Positions 35,860-46,152 of a stretch of DNA of 64,000 bases are shown in pieces. Position numbers and translations under genes: made by a program. Below the pieces are notes generated by a model, which searched no databases, had not been told where the DNA came from, and saw only the letters and a program-made list of their open reading frames with translations. Numbering within the stretch: the first letter of the stretch is position 1; the number at the start of each line of letters is the position of its first letter. This DNA comes from Pararhizobium sp. YC-54 (lineage in GTDB: Bacteria > Pseudomonadota > Alphaproteobacteria > Rhizobiales > Rhizobiaceae), in assembly GCF_025847205.1 (NCBI RefSeq), contig NZ_JAOYTH010000019.1:1-64000 (forward strand). Direction: 5' to 3'.

Positions 35860-36097
35860 AAAGAGTTTAGGGAGATGCCTTCCAGCGCAGCTGTGATGAT
35901 GCGCCGGTCGGTAGATGACAGCGCGTTTCCCACGAACATGGATAGACCGGAAGAAATGGCTGCCGTTGAGATAAACTCAACGACAGCCGGGCGCCCTGGG
36001 AGGCAGAACTGAACGAGGTCGTGCGAACCGTGATCACCTTCTTGGGATCGATGGACTGGACCGTCTGAATGGCATTGCCCGGCTTCGCCCTCGACAA
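35860..36097 (-). pseudogene. Electron-transfer flavoprotein alpha subunit (etfA) fragment
   Basis: Minus-strand translation from about 36097 reads KPGNAIQTVQSIDPKKVITV, then RTTSF, matching the EtfA pattern (AGNAIQTVQS-D-KKVITVRT). A second block in another frame, ISSGLSMFVGNALSSTDRRI, matches the following EtfA region (LSTFV---L--SDRPEL). Only about 80 codons remain and they are frameshifted, so this is a relic. The FAD-binding C-terminal domain is absent. No etfB was seen. Confidence 0.6.
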
Positions 36098-36115
36098 ACG
36101 CGCTATTGATGAGGT

Positions 36116-37222
36116 CTACGGCAGAAGGACGAGGCTACCGACATGCTTTTTTTCGAAGAATTCAGTCTGGGCAGCATGGATTTCGGTCAGCGGCCAGGTC
36201 TTGGAGGCGAACGGGTTCACCTTGCCGTCGACGACCAGTCGGACGAGATGAGGGAACGTATCGCGGCGGTAGACTGTCGAGCCAAAGAGAGAGAGGTTTT
36301 TCAGGTACAAGGTGCGCAGGTCGAGCGTTACGAGAGGGCCGGCAATAGCGCCTGCGGTCACGTAGCGCCCGCCGCGGCGCAACAGCTTCAGGTAAGCAGG
36401 GAACGCCCCTCCGGCCACCACATCGGCAACTAGATCGAGGCGTTGGCCGTTCGTCAGTTTCAGCACCTGCGCGACAAGATCGTCTTGCCCCCGTTCCAGT
36501 ACGTGATCGGCTCTCAGCTCTGAGACCGCAGCCATTTTGTCCCTACCGGCGATTGCGATGACGGTTGCGCCGAACGCCTTAAGGATTTGGACCAGGAACG
36601 TGCCAACCCCGCCGGACGCGCCAGTGACGAGGGCGACATCGCCTGCCTTGGCTCCAGCAAGCAGGAGCATATTCATGGCAGTGCCGCCCGAGCATGGAAG
36701 GGTGGCCAATGCAGCATCGCTGACAGGTAGATTATGGGGTACGGCAACTGCATTCCCCGCCGGCACAGCTGCATATTGAGCGAACGCCCCATTGTACTCG
36801 GAGCCCAGGAAGCCGGCGGTGTCCAGACCTTCCTCGTCTTGCGGGTCGCGAATGTAGGGGTCGCACACAACCCGCTCACCTATTCGTCCTGGATCCACAC
36901 CCTCCCCGACAGCCGCAATGACGCCAACGGCATCGGCGCCCTGAATGCGCGGAAAGGTCAACCCGCCTTCCCAATCACCCATTCCCTCTTCGGATATATC
37001 AAAGCCGTTCTTGCCGCCTTCGTTGGTCGTGCCAGAGGTGACAGACTGATTGTACCAGCCGGTCCTCGTATTAATGTCCGTGTTGTTCATGCCCGCCGCG
37101 GTGACGCGAACCAGCACCTGGCCGGCTTGCAGTTGCGGGACCTCCACATCGGTTCGCACGACGAGCTTGTCCAGACCACCATGACCCGTCAAGTGAATCG
37201 CGGTCATTAACTTTGAAACCAT
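36116..37222 (-). CDS. Zinc-less medium-chain dehydrogenase/quinone-oxidoreductase-like protein
   Basis: About 368 aa from ATG 37222, preceded by GAGGAG; the frame extends 86 codons upstream but that part is unlike the family. N-terminal GroES-like domain: MTAIHLTGHGGLDKLVVRTDV and VRVTAAGMNNTDINTRTGWY; the longer insert there is typical of an alcohol-dehydrogenase-like subgroup. Nucleotide-binding motif ALVTGASGGVGTFLVQILKAFGATVIAIAG. The structural-zinc Cys cluster of true alcohol dehydrogenases is not evident. It probably reduces quinones or enones with NADPH. It stands alone, next to the etfA relic, and its substrate is unknown. Confidence 0.82.
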   Translation of the reverse strand: MVSKLMTAIHLTGHGGLDKLVVRTDVEVPQLQAGQVLVRVTAAGMNNTDINTRTGWYNQSVTSGTTNEGGKNGFDISEEGMGDWEGGLTFPRIQGADAVGVIAAVGEGVDPGRIGERVVCDPYIRDPQDEEGLDTAGFLGSEYNGAFAQYAAVPAGNAVAVPHNLPVSDAALATLPCSGGTAMNMLLLAGAKAGDVALVTGASGGVGTFLVQILKAFGATVIAIAGRDKMAAVSELRADHVLERGQDDLVAQVLKLTNGQRLDLVADVVAGGAFPAYLKLLRRGGRYVTAGAIAGPLVTLDLRTLYLKNLSLFGSTVYRRDTFPHLVRLVVDGKVNPFASKTWPLTEIHAAQTEFFEKKHVGSLVLLP

Positions 37223-37998
37223 GAAGGAACTCCTCAAAGACCGAGCGGTTTTTTTGTCGCTAGCTAAGTCTGAAAACCGACACGCCAAACCGCTCACCAC
37301 ACAGAGGATAGACTTATTTTGCAACCCAATATTGACGTTAAATGTCAAAATATTGATCAGATAGGACGAAACGGCAGACGCAGCCGACAATAAAAGAAGG
37401 GTATAACATTCTCCCCTGCGACGGATGGCCGTAAACGCTCTGCCGAGTCGAGCGGGATGACTATTGTGAAATTGACGCAAATCGGCGCCGTGAATGCTGC
37501 ACAGTCATCCTCGACGCCGCACTTCTGAAGACGGCAGTGCGATCCTTTTCAAACGCGGTCTTCTTCATAACGCATGGGTTGGAAGTGATCATACTGGTGC
37601 AACGGTCACATCGGCGACGGCCTGATCTCGTGCGACTACAACCATGGTTGTAGTATCAACAGGGCATTATCCACCTTCCCGATCATCCACCGATACGGAC
37701 ATTTTTGCGTGAACACTCGTGCAGACGAGCATGACCTGCTAGCCCATCGCTTCGCAAATGTGGCGTGAAGGCCGAAGCTCCCTACCAGTGTGCCACGTGG
37801 ATGACGCGTGCAAGTCGCGCGCCGGTCCTGACAGATGCGCTAGCCGTGATCGACTGCGGGGTGGAGGAGATCATTAAGCGACAGAGCACGGGATCATCCC
37901 CGGACGGGGGCTTGACATCGCCATTGGCAAAGACACTCCCTCATCTATAGCACCGGCCGTTATGGTGGCTTTGTGCCACGCAAAAAATAGCAATGCAC
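37223..37998. other. Gene-free region with a 20-base palindrome
   Basis: About 780 bases without a convincing gene. The first 120 bases before the MDR gene are AT-rich and probably hold its promoter. A perfect 20-base palindrome lies at 37635-37654. The open frame at 37765-37950 has no recognisable domain. Confidence 0.45.
37635..37654. promoter_or_regulatory. Perfect 20-base palindrome, possible operator
   Basis: The half-site ACTACAACCA is followed directly by its reverse complement TGGTTGTAGT. A perfect 20-base dyad without spacer is the size of a dimeric-regulator site. No gene starts close by; the nearest are the MDR gene (start 37222, minus) and the Rrf2 gene (3' end 37999), so the target is unclear. 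Confidence 0.5.
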
Positions 37999-38478
37999 TT
38001 AGCCGACGCGCTTTAGTTCGTCTTCCGCGATGATATTCTCGGCGCTCGGCGCGACGACAAACTGTTCCAGCGTCATCGTGTCGAGAATCGATGCCATAGC
38101 GTCACAAACCTCGGTCATGGTGCTGCGGACCTGGCACGTATGAGGATTGGAACAGTCGTAACAAGCCTCGTAGGCTGTGCGGCTGGCGCATCGAATGGGC
38201 GCGAGCGGTCCATCCAGAACGCGGATTACATGGCCGATGCGAACCTCGCGCGCAGGACGCGACAGCGAATAGCCGCCGCCCGGACCCTTCTTCGAGCGCA
38301 GCAGCCCGGCATTGCGCAACTTCGGAAATATCGTGTCGAGGAATTTCTTTGGAATGTTGTTCCGTAAGGCAACCTCGCTGACGAACGCTGTCTCGCCCGG
38401 CGAGAGGCCGGCAAGGTCCACGAGGGCCTTTAATCCGTATTTTCCCTTTTTGGTTAGCATGATCGATCTGCTTTTCAT
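37999..38478 (-). CDS. Rrf2-family transcriptional regulator
   Basis: About 159 aa from ATG 38478 (GAGGGG just upstream) or 38460. A winged helix begins MLTKKGKYGLKALVDLAG; FVSEVALRNNIPKKFLDTIFPKLRNAGLLRSKKGPGGGYSLSR is a typical Rrf2 wing with the KGPGGG turn. The later Cys cluster (RCASRTAYEACYDCSNPHTC) resembles iron-sulfur-binding members such as IscR and NsrR, though the spacing differs, so redox or NO sensing is possible. No obvious target gene is adjacent; a long gene-free stretch follows upstream. Confidence 0.88.
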   Translation of the reverse strand: MKSRSIMLTKKGKYGLKALVDLAGLSPGETAFVSEVALRNNIPKKFLDTIFPKLRNAGLLRSKKGPGGGYSLSRPAREVRIGHVIRVLDGPLAPIRCASRTAYEACYDCSNPHTCQVRSTMTEVCDAMASILDTMTLEQFVVAPSAENIIAEDELKRVG

Positions 38479-39418
38479 GCCCCTCGTGTAGCGAACATCG
38501 CCGCCCTCGGAAACGTGCCCTTCTCGCAACTACCGCCATTACGTTCGAGCGGACCAGTCTCGGGACGATTCCACGCATTGTAGGCGTAAAACCCATGCAA
38601 CTGCGCGCCGGCCATTCGGTTCATCGAACGAGACCTTTCTAGAGAGCAAGTCTTTGTCCCCAAAGGGTCTTTTCCGAAATCGGTTTTCCGACTGCCGAGC
38701 ATCATGTTTTGGAAAGATACGAGCGAGCTAAAGAGCGCTCGCGCTCGTGCCAACCAATCCGCACAAAACCGCACAATTCCGCGCCCAGTGTAGGTGAAAT
38801 GAGACGCGATCATCGATGCTATACACTCCCTGAAGACGGATGAAACTGAAGAAGAGCGTGCCAGCCCCTTTGCCAGGGGCGATACCGGCCTTACACTCAC
38901 CCGCGACCTGAAAGCATTGTCTACTTAACGGCTTCAACACCTTCTCAACCGCGCACACGTTTTCGACCGATGATGCGAATGCCAACTTCGGCGCCAATTT
39001 CGTTTTACCTACAGATCGCCCCGGATCATGCAGCCCGCGACAATGAGACAATATCGGACAGCGGAACAGTACCGGCGTCGAGTTCCGTGACTTTCCGGTT
39101 TTATAAAACGACCTCATACTACCGCTTGCGAGAAGGGCAGCGCTCCGGCGCCGCAAGCGACGTTCAACACCCTTGATGCAGTTCGTCCTTGTTAATTTCT
39201 TCTCCGGTACTGCGGAAAGCCCACTCGACGCGGCGACGATCCCCGAAAACAAGTGATCCATCCTAACGGGCAAAAGAGCGGCAACTTTACCGCAACGCAA
39301 TACACGAGCACGATCGCTCGGCGTCGGATCAGAACATAAATCCGTACTCTGAGATCAAAATGGCCACGGCAGTATGCTGCTAAGCTTCCTGCAATAATCC
39401 ACAAAAGGGGAGCAAACC
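38479..39418. other. Long gene-free stretch before the peptide-transporter operon
   Basis: About 940 bases. Open frames on both strands lack domains and good starts. It should carry the promoters of the Rrf2 gene (minus) and of the downstream transporter operon (plus). I see no IS, RNA gene or clear repeat in it. Confidence 0.45.
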
Positions 39419-40978
39419 GTGCTTGACATGAAGTTAAACAGACGTGGTTTCATGATGACAACTGCGAGTATAGCAGCCTTGCCAATGCTTGGCGCAGCGC
39501 CGACGAACGGTTTTGCGGCATCGCCGAAGCGCGGAGGACTTTTGCGAATTGGACAACTTGGCGGCGCAACCTCTGACACATTGGATCCCGCGACGTTCGC
39601 AGCCGGTCCGGTAGCCTGCGCGATGTATGGTGGCGTCTACAACAGTTTGGTGGAGATAGACGCAGATAACAACGTCGTCCCGGAATTGGCGGAGAGTTTT
39701 GAGCCAAGTGCCGACGCTAAAACTTGGGTGTTCAAGCTCCGTAAGGGAATTACGTTCTCAGATGGAAAGCCATTCTCGGCCCAGGACGTGATAGCCACTT
39801 TCAACTACCATAAGGGCGACGACAGTAAATCGGGTGGGAAAGAACTGTTGTCGGAGATTGAGACCATCCGCGCGGATGGAACCGACACTTTGCTTTTCCA
39901 GCTTAAGGGTGGAAACGCAGACTTCCCATTTGTGTTGGCTGACTATCATTTTTCGATCATGCAGGCCCAGGAAGACGGCAAAGTCGATTGGCGATCGGCG
40001 ATCGGCACGGGCGGATACATTCTCGAATCTTTTGAGCCCGGTATCCGAATTCGACTCAAAAGGCGCGACGGTTATTGGAAAACCGATCGCGCTTGGTTCG
40101 ATGAGGTGGAGCTTCTCACTATCAACGACCCTGTCGCGCGTCAGAATGCCTTAATGAGCGGCGAGGTAGATGCGATTGACCGCATTGATCCGAAAACAGC
40201 CCACATGATGCAGCGTGCTCCAAACATCACTCTCGAAGAAGTCGTCGGATTGCAGCATTACACGATGCCGATGTTTTGCGATGTGAAGCCGTTTAGTGAC
40301 ATCAATGTCAGATTGGCTTTGAAATACGCCGTTGACCGCGAGGAAATGGTTGAGAAATTGCTGCGTGGCCACGGCAGCGTCGGTAACGATCACCCGATTG
40401 GCGCCGCGAGCAGGTTTTATGCTAATGGGTTACCACAGCGTAGCTACGATCCGGACAAGGCCCGCTTTCACCTCAAAAAAGCCAACGCTGAGGGTTTGTC
40501 CATTGAACTGTCCGCAGCCGAGGCGGCATTTACTGGCGCGGTTGACGCTGCTGTATTGTTCCAGCAGAGTGCCGCAAAGGCAGGCATCCAGGTCTCCGTC
40601 AAGCGTGAACCGGACGATGGCTACTGGTCAAACGTCTGGCTCACCAAACCGTTCTGTTTCAGCTATTGGGGCGGCCGCGTGACTGAAGATTGGATGTTCA
40701 CTCAGGTCTACGCGCGCGGAGCCAAGTGGAACGAGTCTCACTGGAACAACGATAGATTCAATAGCCTCTTGATCGAGGCGAGATCCGAACTCGACGTAGC
40801 AAAACGCCGCGAGATGTACACCGAAATGCAGGTGCTCTGCAGTGAGGATGGTGGAAGCATCATTCCAATGTTTGCAAACTTTCTCGATGCGCGTAATGAC
40901 AAGGTTGCGCATGGTAAACTAGCGTCAAACCTGTTCTTCGATGGGTGGAAGATTGTCGAGCGGTGGTGGCCGGCGTAG
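39419..40978 (+). CDS. Peptide/opine-type ABC transporter substrate-binding protein (SBP_bac_5)
   Basis: A 519-aa family-5 solute-binding protein. The N-terminus has a Tat-type signal (LNRRGFMMTTASIAALPMLGAAPTNGFA), so it is exported folded. Family blocks: YNSLVEIDADNNVVPELAESF, WVFKLRKGITFSDGKPFSAQDV and NDPVARQNALMSGEVDAIDRI. The GTG start at 39419 has GGGGAG 6 bases ahead; ATG 39428 is the alternative. It heads an importer of dipeptide/opine/nickel type with two permeases and a fused ATPase. The ligand is probably the substrate of the CoA-ester pathway downstream. Confidence 0.9.
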   Translation: MLDMKLNRRGFMMTTASIAALPMLGAAPTNGFAASPKRGGLLRIGQLGGATSDTLDPATFAAGPVACAMYGGVYNSLVEIDADNNVVPELAESFEPSADAKTWVFKLRKGITFSDGKPFSAQDVIATFNYHKGDDSKSGGKELLSEIETIRADGTDTLLFQLKGGNADFPFVLADYHFSIMQAQEDGKVDWRSAIGTGGYILESFEPGIRIRLKRRDGYWKTDRAWFDEVELLTINDPVARQNALMSGEVDAIDRIDPKTAHMMQRAPNITLEEVVGLQHYTMPMFCDVKPFSDINVRLALKYAVDREEMVEKLLRGHGSVGNDHPIGAASRFYANGLPQRSYDPDKARFHLKKANAEGLSIELSAAEAAFTGAVDAAVLFQQSAAKAGIQVSVKREPDDGYWSNVWLTKPFCFSYWGGRVTEDWMFTQVYARGAKWNESHWNNDRFNSLLIEARSELDVAKRREMYTEMQVLCSEDGGSIIPMFANFLDARNDKVAHGKLASNLFFDGWKIVERWWPA

Positions 40979-40994
40979 GTCAGGAAAACCATCC

Positions 40995-41948
40995 ATGGAG
41001 CGCCTGTCAGTTATCATTGCCAAGAGGTTGGCCCTTGGCATTCTCACTTTGTTTGTCATCTCACTAATCATCTTCTCGGCAACAGAAATGTTGCCGGGAG
41101 ATATTGCTCAAACCGTACTTGGGCAATCAGCGACGCCGGATACCGTCGCTGCTTTTCGTCGGGAACTCGGTCTTGATCAATCCGCCCCGACAAGGTATCT
41201 CAACTGGCTGACAGGCGTAGCGCATGGTGACCTCGGAATGTCGCTGGCTAATCGTCGGCCTGTGTCCGAACTAATCGCCAGCCGAGTGGGGAATACCATA
41301 TTCCTGTCCGCTTATGCCGCGGCCATCGCAGTTCCGCTGTCACTAATCCTCGGCATCTTATCGGCACTCTACCGTAATACGACCTTTGATCGCAGCGTGA
41401 ACGTTGCGGCGCTCGCTGCGATTTCATTTCCCGAATTTTTTGTCGCATACATACTGGTATTCTTCCTGGCACAGACGGGTTATTTCCCTTCTATGGCAAA
41501 TGTTGATGCGAACACAGCGTTTGGAGAGAAGCTATACAAAACTTTCCTGCCCGCATTGACTTTAACGCTTGTAGTGACCGCACACATGATGCGTATGACG
41601 CGAGCGTCGATTATTAATCTCTTGGCCCTACCCTACATTGAAATGGCGCGGTTGAAAGGCATGAGCCCGTTGCGCGTGATTGTCTATCACGCCGTTCCCA
41701 ATGCGCTTGCGCCGATCATTACCGTAATTGCTCTAAATTTGGGCTGGCTAATCGCAGGCGTCGTCGTCGTCGAGGTCGTATTTGTTTATCCGGGCCTTGG
41801 CCAATTGATGGTCGATAGCGTGAGCAAACGGGATCTGCCGGTAGCGCAAGCCGTGGCTCTCTTATTTGCCGCCGCATACGTTCTCCTCAATCTGCTGGCT
41901 GATGTGCTTGGCATGATTACAAATCCAGGACTTAGCCACCCGAAATGA
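40995..41948 (+). CDS. Peptide-type ABC transporter permease (DppB-like)
   Basis: About 317 aa from ATG 40995 (MERLSVIIAKRLALGILTLFVISLIIF); an upstream frame overlaps the binding-protein gene. Typical DppB features: the first membrane span with a large periplasmic loop (ELGLDQSAPTRYLNWLTGVAHGDLG), the EAA-like loop YIEMARLKGMSPLRVIVYHAVPNAL, and VVVVEVVFVYPGLGQLMVDSV. About six spans. It pairs with the permease that follows, whose start overlaps its stop by 4 bases. Confidence 0.92.
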   Translation: MERLSVIIAKRLALGILTLFVISLIIFSATEMLPGDIAQTVLGQSATPDTVAAFRRELGLDQSAPTRYLNWLTGVAHGDLGMSLANRRPVSELIASRVGNTIFLSAYAAAIAVPLSLILGILSALYRNTTFDRSVNVAALAAISFPEFFVAYILVFFLAQTGYFPSMANVDANTAFGEKLYKTFLPALTLTLVVTAHMMRMTRASIINLLALPYIEMARLKGMSPLRVIVYHAVPNALAPIITVIALNLGWLIAGVVVVEVVFVYPGLGQLMVDSVSKRDLPVAQAVALLFAAAYVLLNLLADVLGMITNPGLSHPK

Positions 41949-42865
41949 CAACTGTTCTCATCTTGTATGCGGCGCTCTCGATAGCGGCCGCGATCTGTGC
42001 CAGTTGGCTCTTTCGTAGAGTGCTTGTTCGGTTTAGCCCAGGTAATCTCTCAGAAGAGTTTGCGACCGCTCCCTTGTCCGCCTGCTTCGGCATGCTCGTA
42101 ATTTTGATCTACGTGCTGGTCGCTGCTCTGGCTCCTCTCTTGGCCCCCTACGAGCCAGATCACATCGTAGGCGGAGAATTTCTTCCCTGGAGTACGATGC
42201 ACCTTTTAGGGACCGACAACCTAGGGCGAGATATGCTGAGCCGCCTTGTGTATGGTGCCCGAAATACAGTCAGCATTGCCTTTCTGTCGACGGCAATTGC
42301 CTTCATCGCGGGTACGTCGCTCGGCTTGCTAGCCGCAACGGTGGGGGGGTGGCTCGATCAAGCGCTCAGCCGCTTCATCGATGTCATAATCACTATCCCC
42401 GGTCTGGTATTCTCACTTCTATTGCTAACTGTGTTTGGGACCTCAATTTCCATTCTGATCCTGGTTATTGCGGTTATCGATTCATCACGCGTTTTCCGCC
42501 TCGCCCGCGCGGTTGCAATCGACGTCGTCGCGATGGACTACATTGAAGCTGCCCGGCTAAGGGGCGAGACACTGTGGCGTTTGATTACACGTGAAATCTT
42601 GCCGAATGCGACTGCCCCCCTTGTTGCCGAATTTGGCTTGCGCTTCTGTTTCGTGTTCCTAGCAATATCAGCGCTATCGTTTCTTGGCGTAGGGATCCAG
42701 CCGCCGACGGCTGATTGGGGCTCAATGGTGCGGGAGAATGCAGCCCTGATCACATTCGGGGATATTACTCCCCTTCTTCCCGCAGGTTGTATTGCGGTTT
42801 TAACAGTCGCCGTCAATTTTGTCGTGGATTGGATGCTTCATCGCGCTAGTGGGTTGAAGGAGTAA
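41945..42865 (+). CDS. Peptide-type ABC transporter permease (DppC-like)
   Basis: A 306-aa DppC-type permease. HLLGTDNLGRDMLSRLVYGARNTVSIAF is the family signature after the first span. The ATPase-contact loop is YIEAARLRGETLWRLITREILPNATAPLVAEFG, and LSFLGVGIQPPTADWGSM lies near the C-terminus. It carries an extra hydrophobic N-terminal segment. The ATGA overlap with the upstream permease indicates coupled translation. It is followed directly by the ATPase gene. Confidence 0.92.
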   Translation: MTTVLILYAALSIAAAICASWLFRRVLVRFSPGNLSEEFATAPLSACFGMLVILIYVLVAALAPLLAPYEPDHIVGGEFLPWSTMHLLGTDNLGRDMLSRLVYGARNTVSIAFLSTAIAFIAGTSLGLLAATVGGWLDQALSRFIDVIITIPGLVFSLLLLTVFGTSISILILVIAVIDSSRVFRLARAVAIDVVAMDYIEAARLRGETLWRLITREILPNATAPLVAEFGLRFCFVFLAISALSFLGVGIQPPTADWGSMVRENAALITFGDITPLLPAGCIAVLTVAVNFVVDWMLHRASGLKE

Positions 42866-44518
42866 ATGGCAATGACATCCAAAGAGAATGGCTCAAAGCT
42901 CTTAAACCTGACGGACATCTGGATTGAAGGACAATCTAACGGCCAGTGGACACCGTTGGTGCGGGGGGTGAATCTCTCCCTGCACCGCGGGGAGGTGCTG
43001 GGCTTGATCGGAGAGTCCGGTGCAGGCAAGTCAACGCTAGGCCTCGCCGCCATGGGTTTCACGCGAGATGGCTGCCGCTTCTCTGGCGGAAGTGTTCGAT
43101 TCAATGACGTGGATCTTTTGAAGACGAGCGAAGCTGAGAAGCGCAGACTGCGCGGTCGAAGCATTGCATACGTTGCACAGTCTGCTGCCGCGAGCTTCAA
43201 TCCGGCACATAGACTCATTAGCCAACATTGTGAAATGCCTGTCAAACACGGCGTTATGTCCCGCGATGATGCCGCGCGCGATGGCATGGAACTTTATCGT
43301 CGCATGCGGTTACCTAATCCTACAGAGATCGGTTTCCGCTATCCTCACCAAGTATCTGGCGGGCAACTTCAACGTGCAATGACGGCGATGGCAATGTCGT
43401 GTCGTCCCGATTTGATAATTTTCGACGAACCTACGACAGCGCTCGACGTTACAACGCAGATCGAAGTGCTGCGGGCCATCCGTCGTATCGTCACAGACTT
43501 CAATACTGCTGCTATATACATATCTCACGACCTAGCGGTGGTTGCCCAAATGGCTGACCGAATCAAAGTACTTCTGAGAGGCGAAGAGGTAGAAGAAGCT
43601 GAGACACGAACAATGCTTTCTCAGCCGAAAGAAGACTATACGAAATCTCTTTGGGCCGTTCGGTCGTATGCCCGCGATGTTCGCCCTCCGTTGGCCGTTG
43701 ATAAGCCGGCACTTCTACAAGTCGCCGGGGTCACGGCCAGTTACGGCTCGCACGATGTTCTGACAGACATCAGTTTCGATGTTCATCCTGCCAGAACGGT
43801 AGCAGTCGTTGGTGAGAGCGGGTCGGGTAAATCAACTATTGCCCGTGTTATTACCGGTCTGCTGCGGCCGCGGATCGGCCAAGTTCTCCTAGACGGCAAA
43901 ACTCTGTTGGCTCATTACAGAGACCGCAACCGGGAAGAGCTACGGCAAGTCCAAATGATCTACCAGATGGCAGATACTGCGCTCAATCCGAAACTCCGTC
44001 TTCGGGAGATAATCGGGCGGCCCGCTGAGATGTATCTTGGCCTCAAAGGAAAGCAACTACAGGAACGTATTCGTGCGCTCCTTAGGATGATTGAACTTGA
44101 GCCTGATAAATTCCTGGACCGCCTGCCATCGGAACTATCAGGCGGGCAGAAACAGCGCGTGGGTATCGCACGTGCGTTGGCTGCCGAACCCAAACTCATT
44201 ATCTGCGACGAGGTTACGTCGGCACTCGACCAAATTGTCGCTGAAGGCGTCCTCAAGCTCCTTGATCGATTGCAAGCCGAATTGGGGCTCTCCTATGTGT
44301 TTATAACTCATGACCTTGCCACCGTTCGCGCAATCGCGGACGACGTCATCGTCATGCAAAAGGGACGCGTCGTAGAACAAGGTATGAAGGAAGACGTTTT
44401 TCAGCCGCCACACCATCCTTATACAGCGCGCCTTCTTGCCTCTGTGCCGCAGATGGATCCCGACTGGCTAACGCGATCGTTAGAAAAATTTACCGATAGC
44501 TTAGACAGCCCGCAGTGA
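42866..44518 (+). CDS. Fused dual ABC ATPase of the peptide-type transporter (DppD-DppF-like)
   Basis: A 550-aa protein with two ABC domains in one chain. First domain: Walker A GESGAGKST, signature VSGGQLQR, Walker B LIIFDEPTTALDV. Second domain: Walker A GESGSGKST, signature LSGGQKQR, Walker B LIICDEVTSALDQ (a variant of the usual DEPVSALD). Separate DppD and DppF subunits are common; the fusion replaces both. A GAAGGAG Shine-Dalgarno overlaps the stop of the permease gene. It powers import through the two adjacent permeases. Confidence 0.92.
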   Translation: MAMTSKENGSKLLNLTDIWIEGQSNGQWTPLVRGVNLSLHRGEVLGLIGESGAGKSTLGLAAMGFTRDGCRFSGGSVRFNDVDLLKTSEAEKRRLRGRSIAYVAQSAAASFNPAHRLISQHCEMPVKHGVMSRDDAARDGMELYRRMRLPNPTEIGFRYPHQVSGGQLQRAMTAMAMSCRPDLIIFDEPTTALDVTTQIEVLRAIRRIVTDFNTAAIYISHDLAVVAQMADRIKVLLRGEEVEEAETRTMLSQPKEDYTKSLWAVRSYARDVRPPLAVDKPALLQVAGVTASYGSHDVLTDISFDVHPARTVAVVGESGSGKSTIARVITGLLRPRIGQVLLDGKTLLAHYRDRNREELRQVQMIYQMADTALNPKLRLREIIGRPAEMYLGLKGKQLQERIRALLRMIELEPDKFLDRLPSELSGGQKQRVGIARALAAEPKLIICDEVTSALDQIVAEGVLKLLDRLQAELGLSYVFITHDLATVRAIADDVIVMQKGRVVEQGMKEDVFQPPHHPYTARLLASVPQMDPDWLTRSLEKFTDSLDSPQ

Positions 44519-44615
44519 ACAGCCCAGAGACGCCGGGTAACGCACGTTTCCCTCCCAACAGGCTTGTTATCCGCTTGCGATGCAGCCCTTCGCCGATCCT
44601 CTACGTGGAGACTAG

Positions 44616-46148
44616 ATGAGAACCGTGCTTGAACAACTCGAGACACGCAGAGCGGAAGCCAGGCTCGGCGGAGGACAAAAGCGCATTGCCGCCCAGCACG
44701 CCAAGGGCAAACTCACTGCGCGCGAACGCATCGAAATCCTTCTGGACGAAGGCTCATTCGAAGAGTTCGACATGTATGTAATCCACCGCAGCGTCGACTT
44801 CGGAATGGCGAGCCAGAAGATAGCTGGTGACGGCGTTGTGACTGGATGGGGGACCATCAACGGACGGCAGGTCTACATCTTTTCCCAAGACTTCACAGTG
44901 CTGGGCGGCTCCTTGTCCGAGACCCATGCCCAGAAGATTTGCAAAATCATGGACATGGCGCTCAAGAATGGTGCTCCGGTCATTGGACTGAACGACTCCG
45001 GCGGTGCCCGGATCCAGGAAGGGGTAGCTTCGCTGGCGGGCTACGCGGACGTCTTCAAGCGTAACGTCGAGGCATCCGGTGTGATCCCGCAGATCTCCGT
45101 CATCATGGGGCCTTGCGCAGGGGGCGCAGTGTACTCACCTGCCATGACCGATTTCATCTTCATGGTGCGCGACAGTTCCTACATGTTTGTCACCGGACCG
45201 GACGTCGTGAAGACAGTGACGAACGAGTTCGTGACTGCTGAAGAACTGGGTGGCGCAGGGACCCACACGGCCAAGTCCTCGGTGGCCGATGGCGCGTTCG
45301 AGAATGACGTTGAGGCGCTGGAGCACATACGGCTCCTATTCGACTTCCTTCCTCTCAACAATCGAGAGGCTGCGCCGGTTCGTCCGTTCTTCGACGATCC
45401 AAACAGGATCGAGATGCGCCTCGACAGCCTCATTCCTGACTCGTCCAACAAACCCTACGATATGCGCGAGCTCGTCCTCGCCGTTGCGGACGAAGGCGAC
45501 TTCTTTGAGATACAGGAAGCCTTCGCGCGTAACATCATCACGGGGTTCATACGGATCGAGGGCCAGACTGTCGGTGTGGTGGCCAACCAGCCGATGGTTC
45601 TTGCCGGATGTCTCGACATCGATTCATCACGCAAGGCCGCCCGCTTCGTGCGCTTCTGCGATGCCTTCAGTATCCCCATCCTGACCCTGGTGGACGTTCC
45701 CGGCTTCCTTCCCGGCACGTCGCAGGAGTACGGCGGGGTCATCAAGCATGGCGCCAAGCTTCTCTTCGCCTACAGCCAGGCGACGGTTCCCATGGTTACA
45801 CTAATCACACGGAAAGCCTATGGCGGCGCGTATGACGTGATGGCCTCAAAGCACATCGGTGCCGATGTGAACTACGCTTGGCCGACCGCCGAGATCGCCG
45901 TGATGGGCGCGAAAGGCGCGACGGAGATTCTTTATCGCTCCGAACTCGACAACCCGGACAAGATCGCTACTCGAACGAAGGAATACGAAGAGCGCTTCGC
46001 CAATCCTTTTGTCGCTGCCGAGCGGGGCTTTATCGACGAAGTCATCATGCCGCATTCGTCCCGCCGCCGTATCGCTCGCGCTTTCGCATCGCTCCGAAAC
46101 AAGCGGGTCGACACAAGGTGGCGCAAGCATGACACCATACCCCTGTGA
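44616..46148 (+). CDS. pccB: Propionyl-CoA carboxylase beta subunit (carboxyltransferase)
   Basis: A 510-aa biotin-dependent acyl-CoA carboxyltransferase. Blocks: [108 protein letters not shown] and [14 protein letters not shown]. It transfers CO2 from carboxybiotin to propionyl-CoA, giving methylmalonyl-CoA. The biotin subunit follows at 46617. Context with methylmalonyl-CoA mutase and epimerase favours propionyl-CoA over acetyl- or methylcrotonyl-CoA. GGAG precedes the ATG. Confidence 0.93.
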   Translation: MRTVLEQLETRRAEARLGGGQKRIAAQHAKGKLTARERIEILLDEGSFEEFDMYVIHRSVDFGMASQKIAGDGVVTGWGTINGRQVYIFSQDFTVLGGSLSETHAQKICKIMDMALKNGAPVIGLNDSGGARIQEGVASLAGYADVFKRNVEASGVIPQISVIMGPCAGGAVYSPAMTDFIFMVRDSSYMFVTGPDVVKTVTNEFVTAEELGGAGTHTAKSSVADGAFENDVEALEHIRLLFDFLPLNNREAAPVRPFFDDPNRIEMRLDSLIPDSSNKPYDMRELVLAVADEGDFFEIQEAFARNIITGFIRIEGQTVGVVANQPMVLAGCLDIDSSRKAARFVRFCDAFSIPILTLVDVPGFLPGTSQEYGGVIKHGAKLLFAYSQATVPMVTLITRKAYGGAYDVMASKHIGADVNYAWPTAEIAVMGAKGATEILYRSELDNPDKIATRTKEYEERFANPFVAAERGFIDEVIMPHSSRRRIARAFASLRNKRVDTRWRKHDTIPL

Positions 46149-46152
46149 GCCC

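Noticed and set aside
38728..39300. A 190-codon minus-strand open frame in the gap before the peptide transporter
   Set aside because: No domain similarity, biased residue content and no credible start; treated as non-coding.
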